NCBI GenBank assembly: GCA_002352945.1
Contig: DDHL01000068.1
Location: forward strand, 13,950-22,991
Source: Campylobacteraceae bacterium UBA1877
Lineage (GTDB): Bacteria; Campylobacterota; Campylobacteria; Campylobacterales; Campylobacteraceae
Length of the DNA: 9,042 bases
Direction: 5' to 3'
In this document: piece by piece, positions 1 to 6,216 of the stretch
Layout: each line of letters starts with the position of its first letter
How positions within the stretch are numbered: position 1 is the stretch's first letter
Position numbers and translations under genes: made by a program
Notes under the pieces: model-generated
What the model was told of the DNA's origin: nothing
The model's input: only the letters and a program-made list of their open reading frames with translations
Databases searched by the model: none

Positions 1-1656
1 CTCAATGGATTTTTAAGTAAAGAAATGTTTTTTGAAAGGGCAATAATTGATGGTATATCACTTAGCCTATTTTTGCCAATACTTGCAATTGTTTGGGGAA
101 TTTTCTCAGTTGCTTACTCGCTAAAGTTTGTAGCTGAAGTCTTCTTTGGCAAAAAAGGAGATCTTCCAAAAGAGCCCCATGAGCCGCCACGTTTTATGAA
201 AATTCCAGTAGATATTTTAGTTATTTTATGTCTTGCTGTTGGTATTGTCCCTTCAATCGTGGTTGCGCCAATTTTGTCTTCTGCGGTTCTTGGAACATTA
301 CAAACCGATCTTCCAAGCTACTCTTTGGCACTTTGGCACGGTTTTAATGCTCCACTTATGATGAGTATTGTGGCATTTACTTTGGGTATTTTTATGTACA
401 CCCAAAAGAGGATTTTATTTGTTTGGTACGAAAAAGTACTCGAAAAAATTGATGCAAGAATCTACTATAACTTCATCGTGGAAAATTCATTCAAATTGGC
501 TCAAAGTATTGATAAATTTATCCATACAAACACTATGCGCCCATCAATTTACGGCCTTGTTGCAGGTGCGCTTTTTGTTGGTTTGGTTGGTTTTGGCTAC
601 AGCGATGCTCCTCTTTTTGGAGATAGAGAGTTTTTGCCAGTTGATTGGATAAGTATTATTATCGTTTTAATTTTAATTGTCGGAGCAGTTACATCGCTTA
701 TCTTACACCGCCAACGACTGCTTTCAATGATAGTTTTGGGAATTGTTGGATTGATTGTATCTTTAATCTTTATTAAATTCTCAGCTCCAGATTTGGCACT
801 AACTCAAATTAGTGTTGAAGTTGTTACCGTTGTTTTGATGCTCTTAGCGCTTTACTATTTGCCTCCATTTACGCCAAAAGAGTCTTCAAAATTAAAGCTC
901 CAAAGCGATATTATTTTGTCTGTTTTTGGCGGAGTTGGAGTTTTTATTTTAACCTTGGCTGTTTTAAGCAGGGATTACACAACAATTGCTGATTATTTTG
1001 TTGCAAACTCCCTTACTGGTGGCGGTGGAGCAAATATTGTTAATGTAATCTTAGTAGATTTTCGTGGGTTTGATACATTGGGCGAAATTACAGTTCTTGG
1101 AACCGCTGGCATTGGCATATTTGCCATGCTTCAAGGATTAAAACTCTTTGCGCCGCCAAATGATGCAAGGGGAATTTCGTGGTCTTCAGATGTGCATCCT
1201 CCTATTATGAAATCGTTGATGCGCTTATTGCTACCTGTAATGCTTTTAGTTGCTGTTTATATCTTCTTAAGAGGGCACAATCTACCAGGAGGTGGATTTA
1301 TTGCCGGATTGATTGCAGCAGTTGCGCTCATTGTCCAATACCTTGCAAATGGAATTGAATGGACCGGAAAACGGCTCAACTTTGATAAACACTTTTTAAT
1401 TGGCTCTGGTATTTTAATCGCAGCTTTAACAGGTGCGGTTTCAATGATAATTGGGTATCCGTTTTTAACCTCAGCATTTGCCCACATTCATTGGCCAATT
1501 GTTGGCGAGTTTGAAATTGCAAGTGCTACGGCTTTTGATTTGGGTGTATTTTTAGTTGTTGTTGGAGCCACTGTTATGATTTTAGTTCAGCTTGGAAAGC
1601 TAAGCCTTACTTCTCATAAGCTAACCCAAACGTTGGAAAAAGATAAGGAAGAGTAA
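1..1656 (+). CDS. mrpA: Mrp Na+/H+ antiporter fused subunit MrpA-MrpB, 5' end cut off
   Basis: This is the C-terminal part of the large subunit of the Mrp (Mnh) Na+/H+ antiporter in the inner membrane. The frame is open from base 1 and reads LNGFLSKEMFF, the conserved GFLSKE segment of MrpA/NuoL-type proton channels. The gene therefore starts before the window, and the ATG at 25 is internal. After several hydrophobic helices comes the MrpA C-terminal region: PDLALTQISVEVVTVV (about 787-835) and FRGFDTLGEITVLG (about 1060-1101). From about 1195 the protein continues into an MrpB domain with HPPIMKSLMR and GHNLPGGGFIAG (about 1273-1308). MrpA and MrpB are thus one polypeptide, as in group 2 Mrp operons (for example Pseudomonas and rhizobia), while Bacillus has them separate. 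Its TAA shares one base with the mrpC start. The N-terminal antiporter-like domain cannot be judged. Confidence 0.93.
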   Translation, partial: LNGFLSKEMFFERAIIDGISLSLFLPILAIVWGIFSVAYSLKFVAEVFFGKKGDLPKEPHEPPRFMKIPVDILVILCLAVGIVPSIVVAPILSSAVLGTLQTDLPSYSLALWHGFNAPLMMSIVAFTLGIFMYTQKRILFVWYEKVLEKIDARIYYNFIVENSFKLAQSIDKFIHTNTMRPSIYGLVAGALFVGLVGFGYSDAPLFGDREFLPVDWISIIIVLILIVGAVTSLILHRQRLLSMIVLGIVGLIVSLIFIKFSAPDLALTQISVEVVTVVLMLLALYYLPPFTPKESSKLKLQSDIILSVFGGVGVFILTLAVLSRDYTTIADYFVANSLTGGGGANIVNVILVDFRGFDTLGEITVLGTAGIGIFAMLQGLKLFAPPNDARGISWSSDVHPPIMKSLMRLLLPVMLLVAVYIFLRGHNLPGGGFIAGLIAAVALIVQYLANGIEWTGKRLNFDKHFLIGSGILIAALTGAVSMIIGYPFLTSAFAHIHWPIVGEFEIASATAFDLGVFLVVVGATVMILVQLGKLSLTSHKLTQTLEKDKEE

Positions 1657-2006
1657 TGGAGTTTTTAATCGCATTGATTATTGGGGTTTTATGTGGTGGA
1701 GGAATTTTTTTAACCCTGAAATTGCGCACATTTCCCGTTGTTTTAGGTATCACCATGATGTCTTATGCAGTTAATCTGTTTTTATTTGTAATGGGTCGTT
1801 TACATGTAAATATGCCTCCAATCTTACAAGATGGAGTTACAAACTATACAGACCCAATACCACAAGCTTTAGTTTTAACTGCAATTGTAATTAGTTTTGG
1901 TATGTCAGCCTTTGTGATAGTTTTAGCGCTTCGAGCTAAATATGAATTGGGAAATGATCATATCGATGGAATTGGCCCAAAAAGGTGTCAAGGAGATGAT
2001 GAATGA
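1656..2006 (+). CDS. mrpC: Mrp Na+/H+ antiporter subunit MrpC (NuoK-like)
   Basis: This is a small membrane subunit of the Mrp antiporter, homologous to NuoK of complex I. The 116 residues form three hydrophobic helices (about 2-23, 28-47 and 72-93). Family signatures are MMSYAVNLFLFVMGR after the first helix, and DPIPQALVLTAIVISF leading into the third. Length is typical for MrpC (about 110-115). The start is supported by AAGGA at 1645-1649, six bases upstream, and by the TAATG junction with the stop of the mrpA-B fusion, which suggests translational coupling. The charged C-terminal tail (HIDGIGPKRCQGDDE) also carries the mrpD ribosome binding site. It acts with MrpA and MrpD; MrpC is not thought to be an ion carrier by itself. 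Confidence 0.93.
   Translation: MEFLIALIIGVLCGGGIFLTLKLRTFPVVLGITMMSYAVNLFLFVMGRLHVNMPPILQDGVTNYTDPIPQALVLTAIVISFGMSAFVIVLALRAKYELGNDHIDGIGPKRCQGDDE
1990..1995 (+). promoter_or_regulatory. ribosome binding site of mrpD, inside mrpC
   Basis: AAGGAG lies seven bases before the mrpD ATG at 2003 and within the last codons of mrpC. It fixes the mrpD start at the ATGA overlap and implies coupled translation of the two subunits. Confidence 0.75.
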
Positions 2007-3511
2007 CACATATTGAGATTTTACCAATACTTTTACCACTTTTTGGAGCCATTGCTATACTATTTGCAAAGCTGTTAAACCATAAAACCCAGCAGCTCTT
2101 ATCGATTTTACTGGTCTTTTTACTCATTTTAGTCAATATCATTGCGCTCTCTGATGTTAAAAATTCTGGAACCTTGGTGTATCAACTTGGCAACTGGCCA
2201 GCACCATTTGGAATCACTCTTGTTTTAGACAAGCTTTCAGCCTTGCTCGTGCTTTTAACCTCTGTTTTAGCCCTTGGTTCCTTGTGGTATGCAATAGCAA
2301 GGGGTGTTGATGGCAAGGGAATCCATTTTCATGTACTTTTTCAACTGCAGCTTTTTGGCTTAAATGGGGCATTTTTAACAGGTGATGTTTTTAACCTTTT
2401 TGTCTTTTTTGAAGTGCTACTTTTAGCATCTTATGCTCTTTTGCTCTATGGTAACGGTGATCAAAGGGTTAAATTTGGCATGCATTATGTAGTAATAAAC
2501 CTCATTGGCTCAACCCTCTTTTTATTTGCCGTTGGAACTTTGTATGGTGTGATTGGAACATTAAATATTGCAGATATGGCCTTAAAAATTGCCAATTTAT
2601 CTCCCGATAATCAAGGGGTTGTTGCAGCGGCTGGATTGATGCTTCTTTTTGTTTTTGGATTGAAAGCTGCAATGTTTCCACTCTACTTTTGGCTGCCTGG
2701 AGCATACTCAAATACATCAGCTCCGGTAGCGGCTCTGTTTGCAATCATGACCAAGGTTGGAATTTATGCAATTATTCGCGTGCATGGAACAATTTTTGGT
2801 CCAGAAGCAGGAGAATTGAGCTTTTACCACCTCCCTTGGGTTTTAGGACTTGGAGTAATCACTCTTGTTTTAGGAACGATTGGAGTTATGAGTGCATCAA
2901 GACTAAAAGAGCAGGTTGCATATTTGATTTTAACATCTGTTGCCACTCTTTTGATTGCAATTGGTGTAAATTCTCAAACTGCACTTAGTGGAGCATTTTA
3001 TTATACAATCCACTCAACTTTAATTGGGGCTGGATTTTTTCTTTATGCTGATATATTTGAGCTTTTGCGCGGAGAATATAAAGACAATTTAGTTCGTACC
3101 CCATCTTTTAAAAATATTATTTTAAGTGGAAGCCTCTTTTTTGCGTTTGCTATTGCCATTGCTGGAATGCCGCCTTTGTCGGGATTTTTTGGAAAGATGA
3201 TGATTTTATCTGGAGCGCTTGAGAGTAGTTTGACTTGGCTGGTTTACTCTGCTGTTTTGATTACAAGTCTTGGTATTATTGTCGCACTTACTAGAACAGG
3301 ATCAAGGGTTTTTTACCATGTTTTGCCAGATGCAAAACCTCTGCAAGAGTCAATTTCATGGCGAGATTATCTGCCGGTTTTTTATTTTCTCTTTTTGAGT
3401 GTTTTAATGGTTATTTTAGCCAACCCTTTAAGTCAATACACCAACCAGTGTGCAGCCTTGATTTATGATGTTGGCAATTATATATCTGAAGTTTTACAGG
3501 AGGTTAACTAA
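2003..3511 (+). CDS. mrpD: Mrp Na+/H+ antiporter subunit MrpD (proton-channel subunit)
   Basis: This polytopic membrane protein of 502 residues belongs to the proton-conducting NuoL/M/N antiporter-like family and acts as the second channel subunit beside MrpA. LGNWPAPFGI (residues 62-71) is characteristic of MrpD. The key family residues are present: the membrane-embedded Glu at position 137 in DVFNLFVFFEV (the position I recall for the essential Glu of Bacillus MrpD), Lys221 in FGLKAAMFPLYFWLP, and Lys251 in IMTKVG. The PPLSGFFGKM segment (about 390-400) matches the GFxxK motif of the family. Length matches MrpD (about 490-500). The ATG overlaps the mrpC stop as ATGA and has a good Shine-Dalgarno. 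The stop is directly followed by mrpE. The subunit appears intact and functional. Confidence 0.95.
   Translation: MTHIEILPILLPLFGAIAILFAKLLNHKTQQLLSILLVFLLILVNIIALSDVKNSGTLVYQLGNWPAPFGITLVLDKLSALLVLLTSVLALGSLWYAIARGVDGKGIHFHVLFQLQLFGLNGAFLTGDVFNLFVFFEVLLLASYALLLYGNGDQRVKFGMHYVVINLIGSTLFLFAVGTLYGVIGTLNIADMALKIANLSPDNQGVVAAAGLMLLFVFGLKAAMFPLYFWLPGAYSNTSAPVAALFAIMTKVGIYAIIRVHGTIFGPEAGELSFYHLPWVLGLGVITLVLGTIGVMSASRLKEQVAYLILTSVATLLIAIGVNSQTALSGAFYYTIHSTLIGAGFFLYADIFELLRGEYKDNLVRTPSFKNIILSGSLFFAFAIAIAGMPPLSGFFGKMMILSGALESSLTWLVYSAVLITSLGIIVALTRTGSRVFYHVLPDAKPLQESISWRDYLPVFYFLFLSVLMVILANPLSQYTNQCAALIYDVGNYISEVLQEVN
3498..3503 (+). promoter_or_regulatory. ribosome binding site of mrpE, inside mrpD
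   Basis: AGGAGG is the best Shine-Dalgarno of the operon. It lies eight bases before the mrpE ATG and overlaps the last codons of mrpD. It sets the mrpE start with no gap after the mrpD stop. Confidence 0.75.
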
Positions 3512-4018
3512 ATGGAAGAGAAAAAATCTCATGTTTGGTTTCCCCATCCGATTTTAAGTGTAGTTTTGGTTATTACTTGGCTGCTTTTAAACAATACTGT
3601 TTCCATGGGGCATATAGTTTTAGGAACAATTTTGGGTATATTGATTCCATGGTTTACTTCTGCTTTTTGGTCTGAAAAGATTTGCCTTGGTAAATTTTCT
3701 ACCTTTTTGCGTTTTGCTATTGTGGTAATTTTTGATATTATCAAAGCCAATGTCACTGTTGCAAAACTTATCTTGAGCCCAAACAGCATGCTAAAACCAA
3801 ACTTTTTATATATCCCCCTTGATATTACTCACCCGCTTGGAATTAGCGTTTTAGCAAGTACAATTTCGCTCACTCCAGGAACTGTTTCAACTGATTTAAG
3901 TAAAGACCGCAAAACCCTTGTGGTTCATGCTTTACATGTAGAAGATGTGCAAGAGGAGATTGATACAATCAAATCTCGATACGAGCGTCCTTTAATGGAG
4001 GTATTTAAACCATGTTAG
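3512..4018 (+). CDS. mrpE: Mrp Na+/H+ antiporter subunit MrpE
   Basis: MrpE is a small membrane-anchored subunit of the Mrp antiporter. In the Mrp complex it is needed for full activity or assembly and has no complex I counterpart. The 168 residues contain two or three N-terminal hydrophobic helices (about 14-52 and 66-90), then a soluble C-terminal part. The conserved region SLTPGTVSTDLS (about 118-129) followed by TLVVHALHVED is the MrpE/MnhE signature. Length (about 160) is normal. It starts immediately after the mrpD stop with an AGGAGG site, and its last seven bases overlap mrpF. It ends in TAG, evidence that TAG works as a normal stop in this genome. Confidence 0.93.
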   Translation: MEEKKSHVWFPHPILSVVLVITWLLLNNTVSMGHIVLGTILGILIPWFTSAFWSEKICLGKFSTFLRFAIVVIFDIIKANVTVAKLILSPNSMLKPNFLYIPLDITHPLGISVLASTISLTPGTVSTDLSKDRKTLVVHALHVEDVQEEIDTIKSRYERPLMEVFKPC

Positions 4019-4281
4019 AATTTGTTTTACCAATTGTTTTTGTAATGCTAACCATCGCTTTGGTTTTAAACTTATACCGTTTAGTTGTTGGTCCAAATAC
4101 CCTTGATAGGGTTTTAGCCCTTGATACATCTTATATAAATTCCATAGCATTGCTTATAATTTTTAGTCTCTATCTTGGAAATCCGCTCTATTTTGAAGCT
4201 GCATTATTGATAGCTTTGATGGGCTTTGTAAGCACAGTTGCCCTTGGAAAATACTTACTGCGCGGCGATATTATTGAATAG
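4012..4281 (+). CDS. mrpF: Mrp Na+/H+ antiporter subunit MrpF
   Basis: This very hydrophobic 89-residue protein has three predicted membrane helices (about 2-24, 40-57 and 60-80). GPNTLDRVLALDT (residues 27-39) is the MrpF/MnhF signature; its conserved Asp residues are 32 and 38. MrpF is an integral part of the Mrp complex; in some bacteria homologues are linked with bile salt or cation efflux. GGAGG at 3997-4001 lies ten bases upstream, and the start codon sits inside the mrpE reading frame with a seven-base overlap. It ends with TAG. Confidence 0.93.
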   Translation: MLEFVLPIVFVMLTIALVLNLYRLVVGPNTLDRVLALDTSYINSIALLIIFSLYLGNPLYFEAALLIALMGFVSTVALGKYLLRGDIIE

Positions 4282-4290
4282 GAAAATAGT

Positions 4291-4596
4291 ATGGAAACTC
4301 TTATATCAATTTTGATTTTAATTGGTGCTTTTTTTACCCTTATTGGATCAATTGGCTTAGTAAAATTGCCAGATTTTTTTATGCGTCTACATGGGCCAAC
4401 TAAGGCAACAACTCTAGGGGTTGGCTCCATTTTGGTAGCCTCAACTCTTTATTATTGGAGCTTTGAAAATACTTTAAGTTTGCATGAAATTTTAATCACA
4501 GTATTTTTATTTATTACCGCTCCAGTAAGTGCTCACTTGATGGCAAAAGCGGCCTATCATAAATTAAAACAAGAGTCAAAAAAGTCTAAATCTTAG
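4291..4596 (+). CDS. mrpG: Mrp Na+/H+ antiporter subunit MrpG
   Basis: This is the last gene of the Mrp operon: a 101-residue membrane protein with three hydrophobic stretches (about 4-25, 40-56 and 64-84) and a Lys-rich cytoplasmic tail. LVKLPDFFMRLHGPTKATTLG in residues 23-43 is the MrpG/MnhG/PhaG signature. Length is typical. It is the only gene of the operon separated from its predecessor by a gap (nine bases), and its Shine-Dalgarno is weak (AGGAAA at 4280-4285, overlapping the mrpF stop). Translation probably depends on reinitiation by ribosomes leaving mrpF. A small hairpin spans its TAG stop codon. Confidence 0.93.
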   Translation: METLISILILIGAFFTLIGSIGLVKLPDFFMRLHGPTKATTLGVGSILVASTLYYWSFENTLSLHEILITVFLFITAPVSAHLMAKAAYHKLKQESKKSKS

Positions 4597-4599
4597 ACT
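4583..4599 (+). terminator. weak hairpin across the mrpG stop, possible weak terminator
   Basis: AGTCTAA (4583-4589) pairs perfectly with TTAGACT (4593-4599) around a three-base loop. An A-run lies before the stem and CTTTGCTT follows it. The stem is short and AT-rich and the T-run is broken, so it would be at best a weak terminator that lets some transcription into trmA. No other terminator was seen after the Mrp operon. Confidence 0.3.
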
Positions 4600-4636
4600 C
4601 TTTGCTTAAAAAATATTCGTATGGAAAAGATGGTAA

Positions 4637-5743
4637 ATGGAGTGTGAATTTTTTGGTCGCTGTGGCAGTTGCACTTAGCATTCGCTAAGCTACAAAGAGC
4701 AGTTTAATATAAAATTTAAAGAGTTAAAAGAGCTGTTTGAGCCCTTAAATGCAAAGGGATGGGAGCCTTTTTATTCCATTGAAAAACATTACAGAAACCG
4801 GGCTGAATTTCGTATTTGGCATGAAAAAGATAGAATCTCTTATGCAATGTACGGGTTTGATAAAAGGCCGGTTTTAATTGATAAATGCTCTAAGGCTGAT
4901 GAAGCAATAAATAGCTTAATGCCACAATTGCTTAAAGAGATTAAAAAGAGTGATGTTTTAAAAAAAGCTCTTTTTGGAGCAGAATTTTTAAGTGCCACAG
5001 AGGGTGTTTTAGTAACGCTAACGTACCATAAAAAGCTAGATGATAGCTGGGAAAAAGAGGCAAAGGCTCTAGAAGAAAAGCTTAATATTTTCCTTGTTGG
5101 AAGAAGCCGCGGTATAAAAAAGGTTTTAAGCAGTGATGGAGTTTGGGACTCTTTACATGTAAAAAATAGAGTTTATAAATACTATCTTCAAGAGGGTGCA
5201 TTTTCGCAGCCAAATAGGAGTGTCAACTCTCAAATGATAGGCTGGGTATTAGAGCAGCTTTTAAAAAGCGATTGTAAAGATTTATTAGAGCTTTATTGTG
5301 GACATGGAAATTTTACCCTGCCGCTTAGTGGCAGTTTTGAAAAGGTTTTAGCGACCGAAATTTCCAAAGCATCCATAAGTGCAGCTTTAAAAAATTGTGA
5401 AGTCAATAAAGTAAACAATATCACCTTTGTGCGACTAAGCGCTCAAGAGCTTACCGAGGCTTTGGATAAAAAGAGAGTTTTTAGACGTCTTGAGGGTGTG
5501 GATTTAGATGGTTTTAATTTTTCACATCTTTTAGTAGATCCGCCAAGGGCGGGAATGGATGAGAAAAGTTGCGCCTTTGCATCTAGATTTAAAAATATTA
5601 TTTATATCTCATGCAATCCAAAAACCCTTCTAAGAGATATTGAAAAATTGAGCAAAACGCATAAAATTGTAGCCAATGCTCTATTTGATCAATTTCCCTA
5701 TACGAACCACCTAGAGTGCGGCGTTTTGCTAAGTTCGCTTTAG
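4637..5743 (+). pseudogene. trmA: trmA, full-length locus interrupted by an in-frame TAG at codon 14
   Basis: The locus encodes tRNA (uracil-54-C5)-methyltransferase, which makes ribothymidine in the T loop using S-adenosylmethionine. From the ATG at 4637 the frame reads MECEFFGRCGSCT, then TAG (4676-4678), then HSLSYKEQF and stays open to the TAG at 5743. Full length with the stop read through is 368 residues, against about 366 for E. coli TrmA. Catalytic residues fall two positions after the E. coli numbering I recall (Cys326 for 324, Glu360 for 358, Asp301 for 299), which supports 4637 as the ancestral start. Relatives of this group usually carry a CTL-type sequence, so the stop replaces an expected Leu. 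A GGAAAAG stretch (4623-4629) could serve as ribosome binding site. The gene is a recent nonsense allele, a base-call error, or is rescued by a downstream start. Confidence 0.72.
4847..5743 (+). CDS. trmA: TrmA tRNA m5U54 methyltransferase, open remainder from the first ATG after the stop
   Basis: This 298-residue frame holds the complete catalytic part of TrmA. Seen in order (numbering from this ATG): YHKKLDDSWEKEAKAL (about 60-75), the SAM-binding motif DLLELYCGHGNF (145-156), VDPPRAG with Asp231, the nucleophile Cys256 in ISCNPKTL, and the ending FDQFPYTNHLECGVLL with Glu290, the proton-abstracting residue by homology. The near-identity of these blocks to E. coli TrmA separates it from RlmC/RlmD. 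It lacks the first 70 residues, including HYRNRAEFRIWHE just upstream (about 4787-4825), which is strongly conserved in TrmA and lies in the RNA-binding N-terminal region. There is no Shine-Dalgarno before 4847 and no in-frame ATG, GTG or TTG between the TAG and this codon. A product starting here may be made poorly or be inactive. Confidence 0.7.
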   Translation: MYGFDKRPVLIDKCSKADEAINSLMPQLLKEIKKSDVLKKALFGAEFLSATEGVLVTLTYHKKLDDSWEKEAKALEEKLNIFLVGRSRGIKKVLSSDGVWDSLHVKNRVYKYYLQEGAFSQPNRSVNSQMIGWVLEQLLKSDCKDLLELYCGHGNFTLPLSGSFEKVLATEISKASISAALKNCEVNKVNNITFVRLSAQELTEALDKKRVFRRLEGVDLDGFNFSHLLVDPPRAGMDEKSCAFASRFKNIIYISCNPKTLLRDIEKLSKTHKIVANALFDQFPYTNHLECGVLLSSL

Positions 5744-5755
5744 TTTTGATATAAT
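5725..5755 (+). promoter_or_regulatory. putative sigma70 promoter of the CoA-binding protein-ilvA unit
   Basis: TATAAT at 5750-5755, preceded by TTTTGA, is a perfect -10 box in the T-rich context common in Campylobacterota promoters. A -35 is poor (TTTGCT at 5725-5730, 19-base spacing), which is usual in this group. Transcription would start near 5762, just ahead of AAGGAG at 5768-5773, leaving a very short leader. It overlaps the 3' end of trmA. Confidence 0.55.
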
Positions 5756-5767
5756 GAATTTTTTTCA

Positions 5768-5773
5768 AAGGAG
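5768..5773 (+). promoter_or_regulatory. ribosome binding site of the CoA-binding protein gene
   Basis: AAGGAG lies five bases before the ATG at 5779. This favours 5779 over the second in-frame ATG at 5791. Confidence 0.7.
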
Positions 5774-5778
5774 AAACC

Positions 5779-6216
5779 ATGGAATGTCCTATGCCAACAA
5801 TCAATATAAATGACCAAAAACTTATACATGAAATTTTTCAAAATACTAAAACAATAGCCATAATAGGACTTTCTCCAGATCCTTCAAAGCCATCAAATCA
5901 AGTTGCCTCATATTTACAAAAAGCGGGCTTTCGTATTATTCCAGTCTATCCAAAAGAGGAGACGATTTTGGGTGAAAAAGTGTATAGAAGTTTAGATGAA
6001 GTTCCAGAAGGTGTTGATATGGTTGATATGTTTAGAAAACCACAAGTTGCCAATGAGCTTGTAGAAGTGATTAAAAAACGATCTGATGTTAAAACTCTTT
6101 GGCTGCAGCTTGGAATTGTAAATAATGAAGCTGCTAAAAAAGCTCGTGAACTTGGCTTGAATGTTGTACAAAATAAATGTACTAAAATTGAACATCAACG
6201 GTTGGTGCAATCATGA
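5779..6216 (+). CDS. CoA-binding domain protein, YccU-like
   Basis: This is a 145-residue soluble protein made of a single Rossmann-type CoA-binding domain (the CoA_binding_2 family, like E. coli YccU). Visible signatures are IAIIGLSPDPSKPSNQVASYL (about 24-44) with the nucleotide-binding loop, IIPVYPKEETILGEKVYRSL (about 53-72), VDMVDMFRKP (about 79-88) and LWLQLGIVNNEAAKKARELG (about 107-126). The ending QNKCTKIEHQRL keeps the conserved Cys and His segment. The family resembles the CoA-binding domain of succinyl-CoA synthetase alpha but lacks the catalytic parts; its cellular role is not established. The stop overlaps the ilvA start as ATGA, so the two are cotranscribed and translationally coupled. 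A link with isoleucine synthesis or with 2-oxoacid/acyl-CoA metabolism is only an inference. Confidence 0.88.
   Translation: MECPMPTININDQKLIHEIFQNTKTIAIIGLSPDPSKPSNQVASYLQKAGFRIIPVYPKEETILGEKVYRSLDEVPEGVDMVDMFRKPQVANELVEVIKKRSDVKTLWLQLGIVNNEAAKKARELGLNVVQNKCTKIEHQRLVQS

Noticed and set aside
25..27. ATG at 25 as the start of the first gene
   Set aside because: The frame is open to base 1 and encodes LNGFLSKE, the conserved MrpA segment, so this Met is internal and the gene begins outside the window.
2689..2988. + strand open frame inside mrpD
   Set aside because: It is a shadow frame inside a well-supported gene, with Cys/Trp/Ser-rich composition and no recognisable domain. The same reasoning excludes the other internal frames on both strands.
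4597..4636. Separate promoter for trmA between mrpG and its ATG
   Set aside because: The 40 bases contain only AT-rich sequence with no convincing -10/-35 pair. Readthrough from the Mrp operon is as likely.
4676..4678. TAG read as a recoded amino acid (pyrrolysine or reassigned amber)
   Set aside because: Four neighbouring genes end in TAG, and the position matches an ordinary Leu in the family, not a known pyrrolysine site.
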